Assembly (NCBI RefSeq): GCF_040370365.1
Contig: NZ_BAABWQ010000002.1
Location: 372,001-436,000, forward strand
Direction: 5' to 3'
DNA: 64,000 bases
Origin: Shimia sp040370365
GTDB lineage: Bacteria > Pseudomonadota > Alphaproteobacteria > Rhodobacterales > Rhodobacteraceae
Of this stretch, positions 46,060 to 55,178 are shown piece after piece. The notes beneath the pieces are model-generated. The model was not told the DNA's origin, searched no databases, and saw only the letters and a list, made by a program, of their open reading frames with translations. Position 1 is the stretch's first letter. Every line of letters begins with the position of its first letter. Made by a program: the position numbers and the translations under genes.

Positions 46060-47132
46060 TCGACTTTTTGATCATTGGGGGAGGGATTGCTGGGGTGTCC
46101 GCCGCCGCGCGCCTCGCGCCTTTTGGCAAAGCTGTTGTTTTAGAAAAAGAATCTGCGCTCGGCTACCATGCCTCGGGTCGGTCCGCAGCAATGTTTGAGC
46201 AAAACTACGGCTCCGCAAGCACGGTCGATCTCAGCCGCGCCAGCGCAGTGTTCTTTGAAACCGAAGACGGCGGTTTTCTGTCGCCTCGCGGCGTGATGTT
46301 CCTTTCAAAACGCGGGGATACCGAGAGCTTTCAGGCCTGTTGCGAAAAGTATGAGGCCGCCACCATCGATCTCGACGAGGCCTTAAATCGCGTCCCGGTT
46401 CTACGCCGCGACATGTTGGGGCATGCTGCCATTCACGAAGCAGGTCGCGACATCGACACCGACCGTCTGCTGCAATGGTGTGCCAAAACCTGCCGCGCGC
46501 ACAATGGTGAAATACATACAGGTCAACTGGTTACCGGCATCACACGCATAGAGTCCGGATGGCGTGTCACCACCAAAGACAACAGCTACACCTGCAAACT
46601 TATCTTCAACGCGGCGGGCGCATGGGCCGACCAGGTAGCCGCGCTTGCGGGCATTTCGCCCTTGGGCATCACCCCCCTTCGCCGCTCCATGGCGCGCGTC
46701 CCGGCCCCCGGAGGGCATGATGTATCCAGATGGCCTATGCTGTTGGATATCCATGAAAAATGGTACGCCAAACCCGACGCGGGCAGCTTGATCATTTCGC
46801 CAGCAGAGGAAGACCCCATGCCGCCCTTTGACGCTTGGCCTGACGACATGGTTCTGGCCGAAGGCATTGCGCGCTATCAAGAGTTCGTCACAGAGGAGGT
46901 CACGCGTTTGGAAGCCAGCTGGGCCGGTTTGCGCAGCTTTGCGCCGGACCGCAATCTCGCACTTGGACCAGATGCGCACGACCCCAACTTCATTTGGGTT
47001 GCTGCTCAGGGTGGCTATGGCTTCCAAACCGCCCCCGCAGCGTCTCAGCTGATTGCTGATATCGTCATGGGGCGCCAATCAGATTTAGGCGATAACACAT
47101 TGAAATCGCTTGATCCCAGAAGGTTTTCTTAA
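46056..47132 (+). CDS. FAD-dependent oxidoreductase (DAO family)
   Basis: A 358-residue D-amino-acid-oxidase-type flavoprotein. FAD motif IIGGGIAGVSAAARL is at the N-terminus, GYHASGRSAAMFEQNYG binds the cofactor, and the C-terminal AAQGGYGFQTAPAAS closes the site. Relatives oxidise amines, including glycine, sarcosine and D-arginine or proline; the substrate here is unknown. Start is GTG, overlapping the aldo/keto reductase stop (GTGA). Its stop overlaps the next ATG by one base. Confidence 0.88.
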   Translation: MIDFLIIGGGIAGVSAAARLAPFGKAVVLEKESALGYHASGRSAAMFEQNYGSASTVDLSRASAVFFETEDGGFLSPRGVMFLSKRGDTESFQACCEKYEAATIDLDEALNRVPVLRRDMLGHAAIHEAGRDIDTDRLLQWCAKTCRAHNGEIHTGQLVTGITRIESGWRVTTKDNSYTCKLIFNAAGAWADQVAALAGISPLGITPLRRSMARVPAPGGHDVSRWPMLLDIHEKWYAKPDAGSLIISPAEEDPMPPFDAWPDDMVLAEGIARYQEFVTEEVTRLEASWAGLRSFAPDRNLALGPDAHDPNFIWVAAQGGYGFQTAPAASQLIADIVMGRQSDLGDNTLKSLDPRRFS

Positions 47133-47803
47133 TGTCGCGCCGCCTCAATCTTCCTGCAAGCGCTTCTGTCGCCATACCGCAAGACGGTGGCAAGCTCTTC
47201 GCCCCATCTGCAGCACGCAACACGCAACCTTTGGTGGACGCCCTTGTCGAACTGCTTCCTTCTGAGGGCACGGTTCTTGAGATCGCCAGCGGTACAGGCC
47301 AACATGTGGTGGCCTTCGCCGAAGCCTTCCCAAATTTGACATGGCAACCGACAGAAGCCGATCCCAACCGCCTTGCGAGTATACAAGCCTATGTATCCGA
47401 AAGCGGTTTCACGAACATTCTTCCCCCCCATCATTTGGATGCGACAGTCGCTGATTGGGGCAATGACTTGCCTGCAAAAAACGCAATTTTTCTCAGTAAC
47501 TTACTCCACCTAATCAGCGCTGAAGAAGCTCACACGCTTGTTGCACAGGCCGCAAGAGCCCTCGCTCCCGGAGGTCTGTTGCTGATTTACGGCCCATTCA
47601 AACGCGGCGACATCTTGGTGAGCGAAGGGGACAGGTCTTTTGACGCCTCCTTGCGCGGTCAGGATCCAAAGATCGGCTATAAATCTGACCAGACCGTGCT
47701 GTCTTGGGGCGAAGCGAATGGACTCATGGCGGCAACGCCAAAGCAAATGCCCGCCAACAATCTTTTGCTGTCATGGCGGATATCCAACGCCTCGAAGGCT
47801 TAG
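47132..47803 (+). CDS. DUF938 methyltransferase-like protein
   Basis: A 223-residue protein of family DUF938, a SAM-dependent methyltransferase fold. VLEIASGTGQHVVAFAEAFP (about residues 48-67) is the SAM-binding loop and FLSNLLHLIS a motif IV equivalent. Target unknown. It is the last gene of the overlapping set with the aldo/keto reductase and DAO protein. Confidence 0.87.
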   Translation: MSRRLNLPASASVAIPQDGGKLFAPSAARNTQPLVDALVELLPSEGTVLEIASGTGQHVVAFAEAFPNLTWQPTEADPNRLASIQAYVSESGFTNILPPHHLDATVADWGNDLPAKNAIFLSNLLHLISAEEAHTLVAQAARALAPGGLLLIYGPFKRGDILVSEGDRSFDASLRGQDPKIGYKSDQTVLSWGEANGLMAATPKQMPANNLLLSWRISNASKA

Positions 47804-47865
47804 GCTGACATCTGTATCTGAGCCCTCTAAAGTAAGAAAAATATCTTTGATTGAATGGACGCAAA

Positions 47866-48261
47866 ATGCGGAATGCTTTAATTTTACCAGCCTTGTTGAC
47901 CCTCTCCACGCTTGCAGCGCCCGCCTTTGCCACTCAGGACTGGGATCTGGATGCGGACGGCACCATCACCTGGTCCGAAGTTGAAGACATGCGCAAACGC
48001 ACGTTTGAAACGTTTGACACCGATCAGAACGGCGTACTGGATAGCGCTGAATACACAGCTTTTGACGCGGCCCGTTCTGAGGCCGCCGAAAAAAATCCGA
48101 CGTCCCTATCTTTGCGCGCGGTAAGCGGCTTGGCGCGCGAAAACACCGACCTCAATCTCGATGGCCAAGTGACCCGCGCGGAACTGGAAACGGCACTGCG
48201 CACATGGTTTGATCGCATAGATACAGACGGTGACGGTGTGATCACCAAAGGCGAATACTAA
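47866..48261 (+). CDS. EF-hand domain exported protein
   Basis: A 131-residue protein with a signal peptide (ALILPALLTLSTLAAPAFA) and several EF-hand loops: DLDADGTITWSE, DTDQNGVLDSAE, DLNLDGQVTRAE and DTDGDGVITKGE. It should bind calcium in the periplasm. ATG 47866 has GGA upstream; a TTG five codons earlier is also in frame. It is followed at once by a strong bidirectional terminator. Confidence 0.87.
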   Translation: MRNALILPALLTLSTLAAPAFATQDWDLDADGTITWSEVEDMRKRTFETFDTDQNGVLDSAEYTAFDAARSEAAEKNPTSLSLRAVSGLARENTDLNLDGQVTRAELETALRTWFDRIDTDGDGVITKGEY

Positions 48262-48263
48262 AC

Positions 48264-48296
48264 AAAAAAAGCCCCGCAATTTCGCGGGGCTTTTTT
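48264..48296. terminator. Bidirectional terminator between convergent genes
   Basis: AAAAAAAGCCCCGC and GCGGGGCTTTTTT pair with a six-base loop. T-runs lie on both strands, so it serves both the EF-hand gene and the dehydrogenase gene ending from the right. Confidence 0.93.
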
Positions 48297-48313
48297 GTTG
48301 GATATCTTAAGGC

Positions 48314-50821
48314 CTAGCCGTCCTGCCGTATCGTTGCGTTCTTCGGATCATATGGGCTATCGCACGTCACCGTTGCGTCCCAAAGCGTGTCCAGCATCTT
48401 GACCTTTAGCTTGGTGCCTTCAACCGCCAGATCTGGGCGCACGTACCCCATACCAATGGACTGCTCAAACGCCACAGAATAGCCGCCGGAAGTCAAACGC
48501 CCAACACGCTCGCCCTCAGGGGTATAAAGCACTTCGCGGCCCCAAGGGTCGGCATCTTTCGGCCCATCAATCAACAGCGTGCAGCACTTAGACCGAATAC
48601 CTTTGGCCTCCATAGCAGCCTTGCCGTGGAACTCTTTGGACAGGTCGATAAAGCGCGGCAGATCGGCCTCTGCTGGGGTCGCATCCCGGCCCAGCTCAGT
48701 GCCAAAGGCACGGTAGGATTTCTCCTGACGCAGCCAGTTCTGCGCCCGTGCGCCCACCAGCTTCATGTCAAACTCAACGCCCGCTTTGGTCAGCAAATCC
48801 CAAAGGTAGTTCTGCATTTCAATCGGGTGGTGCAGCTCCCAGCCAAGCTCGCCGGTATAAGCCACACGGATCGCATTCACCGGACACATACCCAGTTCGA
48901 TCTGGCGCGCCGACAACCACGGGAACCGCTTGTTTGAGAGCGCGGTTTCCGGATCGGCGTCGCTGATAACTTTCTTCAGCACGTCGCGAGATTTTGGTCC
49001 GGCAATCGCAAAGACACCCCACTGTGTGGTGACGTCTTGGATTTCGATATAACCGAACTCCTCCATTTTGTCTTCCGCCGCTTTACGCAGATAGTCAGCG
49101 TCGTATTCTGTCCAAGCCCCTGCAGATACGAGATAATAATTGTTCTCGCCATTGCGCACGATGGTGTATTCGGTGCGCGTGGTACCCGCCGACGTGAGCG
49201 CATAGGTCAGGTTGATACGCCCCACCTTGGGCAGCTTGTTACAGGTGAACCAATCGAGGAACTGCGTCGCGCCGGGGCCTTTGACCACATGTTTGGTGAA
49301 CGCTGTTGCGTCAACCAGGCCAACGCCGTTGCGGATCGCTTTGGCCTCTTCCACGGCATATTGCCACCAACCGCCGCGGCGGAAGCTGCGGCTCTCTTTG
49401 TCAAAGTTTTCTGACGCATCTACCGGCCCATAGTAGTTTGGGCGCTCCCAGCCATTGACCCAGCCAAACTGCGCGCCCAACGCCTTTTGGCGATCATAGG
49501 CAGGTGCCGTCCGCAAGGGGCGGCAGGCTGCACGTTCTTCGTCCGGGTGGTGGAGAATATAGACGTGTTCGTAGCACTCTTCGTTCTTACGCGCGCCAAA
49601 CTCAGTGGTCATCCAATTGGAGGAATACCTTTTGGGATCAAGCGACGCCATATCGATCTCGGCTTCGCCGTCCACCATCATCTGCGCAAGATAATATCCC
49701 GTGCCACCCGCAGCCGTGATGCCAAATGAGAAACCCTCAGCCAACCACATGTTGCGCAAGCCCGGTGCCGGACCAACCAGCGGGTTGCCGTCAGGCGTGT
49801 AGCAAATTGGGCCGTTAAAATCGTCTTTCAGACCTGAATCCGCACAGGATGGCACACGGTCTGCCATCGCCATGTATTGATCCGCGATCCGATCCAGATC
49901 CAGCGGGAACAAATCGGCGCGAAAGCTGTCTGGCACACCATGTTCAAACCGCGCTGGTGCGCCGTGTTCATAGATGCCCAAAATCCAACCACCACGCTCT
50001 TCGCGCGCATAGGATTCATTATCTGCATCGCGCACCACTGGGTGCTCTGGGTTGCCTGCCTCGCGCCACTTAACCAGCTCTGGATCGCGGTCCATCACGA
50101 TAAATGTGTGCTCAACCGGGATCGCTGGCATCTTGATACCCAGCATCTTTGCGGTGCGCTGTGCATGGTTGCCCGACGCGGTGACAACATGCTCTGCGGT
50201 GATCACTACCTGCTCATCAGATGCAATCAGGTTGCCGCCTTTTTCCACCATCTTAGTACAGGTCACTTCCCAATGGGTGCCCGTCCAGTGAAACGCATCC
50301 GCCTGTAACTTGCGCACAATGTCCACGCCCCGCTGACGCGCGCCTTTCGCCATGGCCTGTGTCACATCTGCCGGGTTAATGTAGCCATCTTCAGTGTGAT
50401 AAATCGCACCTTTCAGATCGCCGGTCTCAATCAGGGGCCAGCGCTCTTTGATCTGATCCGGGGATAGCCATTCATACGCCACGCCGCAGGTTTCCGCGGT
50501 TGAGGCATAGAGCATATACTCATCCATGCGTTCTTGTGTCTGTGCCATGCGCAAATTGCCGACCACCGCGAAACCCGCGTTCAGACCGGTCTCTTCTTCC
50601 AGAGATTTGTAGAAATCGACGGAGTATTGGTGAATGTGTGTTGTCGCATAAGACATGTTAAACAGCGGCAGCAGACCGGCTGCGTGCCATGTGGATCCAG
50701 AGGTCAGCTCATCGCGTTCGATCAGCATCACATCGTCCCAACCGGCCTTGGCAAGATGGTACGCAATCGACGTCCCGACGGCACCGCCGCCAATGACCAA
50801 CGCTTTGACATTTGTTTTCAT
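48314..50821 (-). CDS. Dimethylglycine-dehydrogenase-like FAD/GcvT protein
   Basis: An 835-residue protein in the dimethylglycine/sarcosine dehydrogenase family. An N-terminal FAD-binding DAO domain (VIGGGAVGTSIAYHLAKAG; SGSTWHAAGLLPL) is followed by an FAO_M linker (about 380-435) and GcvT aminomethyltransferase domains (about 440-830). Family members demethylate N-methyl amines and pass the one-carbon unit to tetrahydrofolate. Dimethylglycine, sarcosine or betaine derivatives are plausible substrates; the sequence does not decide. ATG has GGGGAG upstream on its strand. It stands alone between a terminator and panC. Confidence 0.87.
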   Translation of the reverse strand: MKTNVKALVIGGGAVGTSIAYHLAKAGWDDVMLIERDELTSGSTWHAAGLLPLFNMSYATTHIHQYSVDFYKSLEEETGLNAGFAVVGNLRMAQTQERMDEYMLYASTAETCGVAYEWLSPDQIKERWPLIETGDLKGAIYHTEDGYINPADVTQAMAKGARQRGVDIVRKLQADAFHWTGTHWEVTCTKMVEKGGNLIASDEQVVITAEHVVTASGNHAQRTAKMLGIKMPAIPVEHTFIVMDRDPELVKWREAGNPEHPVVRDADNESYAREERGGWILGIYEHGAPARFEHGVPDSFRADLFPLDLDRIADQYMAMADRVPSCADSGLKDDFNGPICYTPDGNPLVGPAPGLRNMWLAEGFSFGITAAGGTGYYLAQMMVDGEAEIDMASLDPKRYSSNWMTTEFGARKNEECYEHVYILHHPDEERAACRPLRTAPAYDRQKALGAQFGWVNGWERPNYYGPVDASENFDKESRSFRRGGWWQYAVEEAKAIRNGVGLVDATAFTKHVVKGPGATQFLDWFTCNKLPKVGRINLTYALTSAGTTRTEYTIVRNGENNYYLVSAGAWTEYDADYLRKAAEDKMEEFGYIEIQDVTTQWGVFAIAGPKSRDVLKKVISDADPETALSNKRFPWLSARQIELGMCPVNAIRVAYTGELGWELHHPIEMQNYLWDLLTKAGVEFDMKLVGARAQNWLRQEKSYRAFGTELGRDATPAEADLPRFIDLSKEFHGKAAMEAKGIRSKCCTLLIDGPKDADPWGREVLYTPEGERVGRLTSGGYSVAFEQSIGMGYVRPDLAVEGTKLKVKMLDTLWDATVTCDSPYDPKNATIRQDG

Positions 50822-51002
50822 GAGACAGGCGACTCCCCGCAGAAGAATGATGTTGCGCCAAACTGTATCGTATTGCGCATAAATCGCACGGCCCAGCCGA
50901 CGCTTGATTGCGCGAATGCGACGCCACGTAGCCTCAAAAAGCCTTGCTGCGACGCGGCGGCCCCGCTACACCGCTCCGCACCGTAGGAGGAGACAGACCA
51001 GA

Positions 51003-51845
51003 ATGCTGATCTGCCGCTCAGTTTCAGAGTGCCGAAAGGCGGTCGCTGACATGCGACATCAAGGCAAACGCGTGGGCATGGTGCCTACAATGGGCTTTTT
51101 GCACCATGGCCATATGAGCCTTATTGCCCTTGCACAAAGCCACTCTGACGCCGTGATCGTTTCCATCTTTGTCAATCCAACGCAATTTGGCGAAGCCGCC
51201 GACTTGGAGGCCTACCCGCGCGACGAAGACCGCGACTTAGCAATGCTGCGCGCCGCCGGTGTGTCAGTGGTTTTCATCCCGGATACCGACACCATGTATC
51301 CATCCGGTGACGAAACAATCGTGGAAACCACCCGCCTTGCCAATATGCTTCACGGCCAAATACGCCCCGGTCATTTTCGCGGCGTAAGCACGGTGGTTGC
51401 CCGGCTGTTTAACATCGTGCAGCCCGACATCGCGGTGTTTGGCGAAAAAGATTATCAGCAGCTTCAGGTGATCAAACGCATGGTGGCTGATTTGCACATT
51501 CCGGTCCACGTCATAGGGGCGCCGACAGTGCGCGAACATGACGGGCTCGCCATGTCCTCACGAAACGTACGCCTGTCCTCAGATGACCGAGCCGCAGCCT
51601 CGATCCTGTCGCGATCTTTGAACATCGCCGAAGCAGCCTTTCCCGATGTCACTGTGGGTGAGATACATCAAATCATTTCCAAGACGATCGCGTCCGAACC
51701 TCGAGCCGCGCTCAGAGGCTTGGACATTGTAGCGGCCGAAACTCTCGAGACTTTAGAGGGCCCAGTGTCAGGGCCCACCGCCATCATGATCTCCGTCGCC
51801 TTTGGCGACATTCTTCTGATTGACCAAAGGGTTATAGCACCATGA
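51003..51845 (+). CDS. panC: Pantoate--beta-alanine ligase
   Basis: A 280-residue pantothenate synthetase, which joins pantoate and beta-alanine with ATP. Family motifs are PTMGFLHHGHMSL (HIGH-type nucleotide site, about residues 29-41), FVNPTQFGEAADLEAYPR, and FGEKDYQQLQVI plus HDGLAMSSRNVRL. ATG 51003 with an upstream GGAGGAG is preferred to upstream in-frame codons. It overlaps panB by four bases (ATGA). Confidence 0.96.
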   Translation: MLICRSVSECRKAVADMRHQGKRVGMVPTMGFLHHGHMSLIALAQSHSDAVIVSIFVNPTQFGEAADLEAYPRDEDRDLAMLRAAGVSVVFIPDTDTMYPSGDETIVETTRLANMLHGQIRPGHFRGVSTVVARLFNIVQPDIAVFGEKDYQQLQVIKRMVADLHIPVHVIGAPTVREHDGLAMSSRNVRLSSDDRAAASILSRSLNIAEAAFPDVTVGEIHQIISKTIASEPRAALRGLDIVAAETLETLEGPVSGPTAIMISVAFGDILLIDQRVIAP

Positions 51846-52651
51846 GCAAACAGACACCCATTCGGCGGACCACAGTCCCGCAAATCGCCTCACGCAAGCA
51901 TGGTGACCCAATTGTGTCCCTTACAAGTTATCATGCACACACAGCCGCAATCGTGGACAAATACGCTGATTTTATTTTGGTTGGTGACAGCCTTGGCATG
52001 GTGATGCACGGCATGGAAAGCACTGTCGGGGTGCCACTTGATCTGATGATCATGCACGGCAAGGCTGTTGTGCGCGGCACCCAAAAAGCACTCATCGTAG
52101 TGGATATGCCCTTTGGCACCTATGAGGAAAGCCCCTCCGTGGCCTTCCGCAATGCCGCAAAAATTATGAAAGAGACCGGATGCGGCGCCGTGAAACTCGA
52201 AGGTGGTAAGCGCATGGCCGAAACCATCCGCTTTCTAACAGAGCGCGGCATTCCCGTTATGGCCCACATAGGCCTGACACCCCAGTCAAGTCATGTGATG
52301 GGCGGATTCAAAACCCAAGGTCGCGATGAAAACACCTGGGCAATCCACGAAGAAGACGCCGCAGCTGTGTCAGAAGCCGGTGCCTTCGCCATTGTGCTGG
52401 AGGGCATGGTCGAACCACTTGCCGCCAAAATCACCAAGCAAGTTGCAATCCCAACAATCGGTATCGGTGCATCCGCAGAATGCGACGGACAGATCCTCGT
52501 GCTTGAGGACATGCTGGGCCTGAACGAGTGGACGCCCAAATTTGTGAAAGTCTACGGCGATCTTGGCCCCGCCATCGAGCGCGCGGTCAGCGAATACGCC
52601 GAAGACGTCAAATCCCGCAACTTCCCCGGTGAGGATGAAGTGTATCGGTAA
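51842..52651 (+). CDS. panB: 3-methyl-2-oxobutanoate hydroxymethyltransferase
   Basis: A 269-residue PanB, which makes ketopantoate from 2-oxoisovalerate and methylene-THF. Metal-binding VGDSLGMVMHG (about residues 42-52), GAVKLEGG, HIGLTPQSSHVMGG and VLEGM are conserved. It is co-translated with panC and completes the two-gene pantothenate unit. Confidence 0.96.
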   Translation: MSKQTPIRRTTVPQIASRKHGDPIVSLTSYHAHTAAIVDKYADFILVGDSLGMVMHGMESTVGVPLDLMIMHGKAVVRGTQKALIVVDMPFGTYEESPSVAFRNAAKIMKETGCGAVKLEGGKRMAETIRFLTERGIPVMAHIGLTPQSSHVMGGFKTQGRDENTWAIHEEDAAAVSEAGAFAIVLEGMVEPLAAKITKQVAIPTIGIGASAECDGQILVLEDMLGLNEWTPKFVKVYGDLGPAIERAVSEYAEDVKSRNFPGEDEVYR

Positions 52652-52854
52652 GGGCAGGTGCAACACTATTGGAGGGCTCGGTAGGTTCCCTTTAGAAATT
52701 GTCGACCAAGAGCTGCTTTGCGGCCATAGCTGACGCTGGTGCAAAATCCGTATAATGACTGCTCACAGCCCAAAGTTGTCATTCGGGTCATTTGCGGCGA
52801 ATGTAGAAAGGAGACCGGAGTCACGGAGGCTGCACAGCGCGTTGAAGGAAGAAG

Positions 52855-53433
52855 CTACCTCATCCCAGACGATCGACCGTTGGCGTTTTGGCTTCTCTCA
52901 CGCCACCGTTGCGCATCCATAGCATAGCAAACGTGGTTTACCCATCTGTCATAGAGCCATTCAGCCCTTTGAGATATGCCTTCTGGCACCAGGCCAAGTC
53001 TCTCGCAAACCTTACGACTGCGGATATTTCCTTCGGCGACCGGTATCCAAACTTTTTCAAGGCTCAGCTTGTCAAAGGCGTAGCTGATGAAAAAGGATGT
53101 GCATTGAGAAATTATGCCGTTCCCCTGACAATCTTCTGACAGCCAATACCCAATAACAACTGATTGTTCTTGCTTGTTAATCTCGTGAAAACCGCACATC
53201 CCAACAAGATTGTCTTTCCAGTAAACCCCACATGCAAAACCCAAATCGGCATTTTCCTGGCGATGGATGCTTTCGATAAACTTCCGAGAATCATCTGGCG
53301 AACAGTTTCTGTCGAGCCAAGGCAACCAACTCCGCAAAAAATCACGGTTGGCATCAACAACCTGAAACAAGTCCTCAGAGTCTGACCGCTGGAGGAATTT
53401 CAAAAACAAATCGGGCGCGATATCGAATTTCAT
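52855..53433 (-). CDS. RimJ/RimL-type GNAT acetyltransferase
   Basis: A 192-residue acetyltransferase of the RimJ/RimL type: GYWLSEDCQGNGIISQCTSFF (about residues 94-114) is the acetyl-CoA loop, and the C-terminus has KVCERLGLVPEGISQRAEWL. It is more A/T rich than its neighbours. The ribosome site before ATG 53433 is weak. Acceptor is unknown. It sits in an isolated position between panB and an orphan repeat region, suggesting acquisition. Confidence 0.83.
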   Translation of the reverse strand: MKFDIAPDLFLKFLQRSDSEDLFQVVDANRDFLRSWLPWLDRNCSPDDSRKFIESIHRQENADLGFACGVYWKDNLVGMCGFHEINKQEQSVVIGYWLSEDCQGNGIISQCTSFFISYAFDKLSLEKVWIPVAEGNIRSRKVCERLGLVPEGISQRAEWLYDRWVNHVCYAMDAQRWRERSQNANGRSSGMR

Positions 53434-53715
53434 TCTGCGGACATATGGCTCCTAACCGGCCACGTAAAGGCATTCAAAGACTGGAAAACAACGACAGGGT
53501 TGTCCGCATCCCGTCCGTTCAACGATGCTTGCTGGCTGCTCCTGCGGCGAAGGTCTGCTCCATCCGTTGCTCGTTCAGTATGGGACCGCCGCCCGGCTGG
53601 CAGTTTCCAAGACTTTGCAAATGTCACTATCTCCGCACGGCCGCCGCTCGTGCCCGGTGCAGCATCGGTGACTCTGGACTCATAGCTGCCATTCGCCACC
53701 GCGAGACCGCTCCCC
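53434..53715. repeat. Mosaic non-coding repeat region B
   Basis: About 280 bases without a gene. 53637-53665 matches 40166-40194 at 28 of 29 positions, core GCACGGCCGCCGC. Flanking phrases are also shared loosely with region A. This and the neighbouring GNAT gene look like a small acquired patch. Confidence 0.65.
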
Positions 53716-55113
53716 TCACATAATCTTGCCCGGGTTCATAATTCCTTGCGGGTCAATTGCTACTTTCACAGCCGCCATGACATCCACTGCCCCGCCCAAC
53801 TCTTTTCGCAGATATGGTTTCTTGCCCTGCCCAATGCCATGTTCACCAGTACAAGTTCCGCCCATTGAGATCGCCAGATCGTTCAACCAGCTGACAAATC
53901 TGCTCGCCCGCTCGACTTCACCGGCATCGTCCATATCCACCAATGGCATCGCGTGGAAATTTCCATCTCCGACATGCCCAACAATCGGTGCCAGCAAATT
54001 CAGTTCCGCAGCTTTCTGGGTCGCAGCACAAACACATTCGGCCAGTCTCGAAATAGGCACGCAGACATCGGTCGACACACCTTTCGTCCCTGGCCGCAGC
54101 TGCAGAGATGCCCAGTACATGTCGTGACGCGCCTGCCAAAGCTTGGCACGATCTTCCGCGCGCGCGGTCCATTCAAACCCGCTCCCACCGACCTCCTCGG
54201 CAATATGCCCAAACAACTCCGCCTGCTCTGCGACGCCGGTTTCAGATCCGTGGAACTCCAACAACAATAACGGGGTTTCTGGCAGCGACAGCTTAGAATA
54301 GGCGTTTGCTGCTTTCACACTCACTGCGTCCAACAACTCTATTCGAGCCACGGGAATACCGTACTGAATGGTCGCCATCACCGCCTCGCATGCGGCATCA
54401 ACTGTTTCAAACGAACACCGTGCTGACGACATCGCTTCGGGAATCCCCTGCAACTTGAGCGTGATCTCAGTGATGATCCCCAACGTGCCTTCTGCACCAA
54501 TCATCAATCGGGTCAAATCATATCCCGCGCTGGACTTCTTGGCGCGACTGGCGGTGCGGATTACCTCGCCGGAAGGCAATACAACCTCCAAAGCAAGCAC
54601 ATTGTCCTTCATCGTGCCATATCGAACGGCATTGGTTCCGCTGGCACGTGTCGAAGCCATCCCGCCAAGAGACGCGTTGGCGCCAGGATCAATCGGGAAA
54701 AACAGACCCTTATCCCGTAAATGCAGATTCAACTGTTCCCGCGTTACGCCCGGCTGAACCACGCAATCGAGATCTTGATCATGTACCGCCAAGATTGTGT
54801 TCATGCCAGTCATGTCGATACAAACGCCGCCTGCAGGCGCATTCACGTGGCCCTCTAAGGACGTACCTGTACCATAGGCAATCACCGGCACATCGTGTGT
54901 GGCACACACGTTTACAATCTCAGACACATCCTGTGTTGATGTCGCAAACACCACCGCATCGGGGGCTTGGGTAGGTAACCACGTCGTGGTGTGGCCATGC
55001 TGTTCACGCATTGACTGACCTGTGTGAAAGGCTTCGCCAAATTGCTGTTTCAAGACCCCAAGTGCCGCTGCAATCCCATCCTCATTGCGCGGCAAATCCA
55101 CTGCTTCGGCCAT
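53716..55113 (-). CDS. FAD-linked D-lactate dehydrogenase (cytochrome type)
   Basis: A 465-residue FAD-binding oxidase of the PCMH/GlcD type. PVIAYGTGTSLEGHVNAP (about residues 74-91) is the FAD site, with IDPGANASLGGMASTRASGT and KKSSAGYDLTRLMIGAEGTLGIITEITLKL following; the C-terminal domain ends in GEHGIGQGKKPYL. Relatives oxidise D-lactate or glycolate and pass electrons to cytochrome c. ATG 55113 has GAGGAGG upstream. Possibly co-transcribed with ggt, whose stop lies 66 bases upstream. Confidence 0.9.
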   Translation of the reverse strand: MAEAVDLPRNEDGIAAALGVLKQQFGEAFHTGQSMREQHGHTTTWLPTQAPDAVVFATSTQDVSEIVNVCATHDVPVIAYGTGTSLEGHVNAPAGGVCIDMTGMNTILAVHDQDLDCVVQPGVTREQLNLHLRDKGLFFPIDPGANASLGGMASTRASGTNAVRYGTMKDNVLALEVVLPSGEVIRTASRAKKSSAGYDLTRLMIGAEGTLGIITEITLKLQGIPEAMSSARCSFETVDAACEAVMATIQYGIPVARIELLDAVSVKAANAYSKLSLPETPLLLLEFHGSETGVAEQAELFGHIAEEVGGSGFEWTARAEDRAKLWQARHDMYWASLQLRPGTKGVSTDVCVPISRLAECVCAATQKAAELNLLAPIVGHVGDGNFHAMPLVDMDDAGEVERASRFVSWLNDLAISMGGTCTGEHGIGQGKKPYLRKELGGAVDVMAAVKVAIDPQGIMNPGKIM

Positions 55114-55178
55114 GCGTTTCCTCCTCAAGTGGCGTGTTGATGTGGGTTACGCGGCGTCTATCTTTAGGTCAATAGTTG

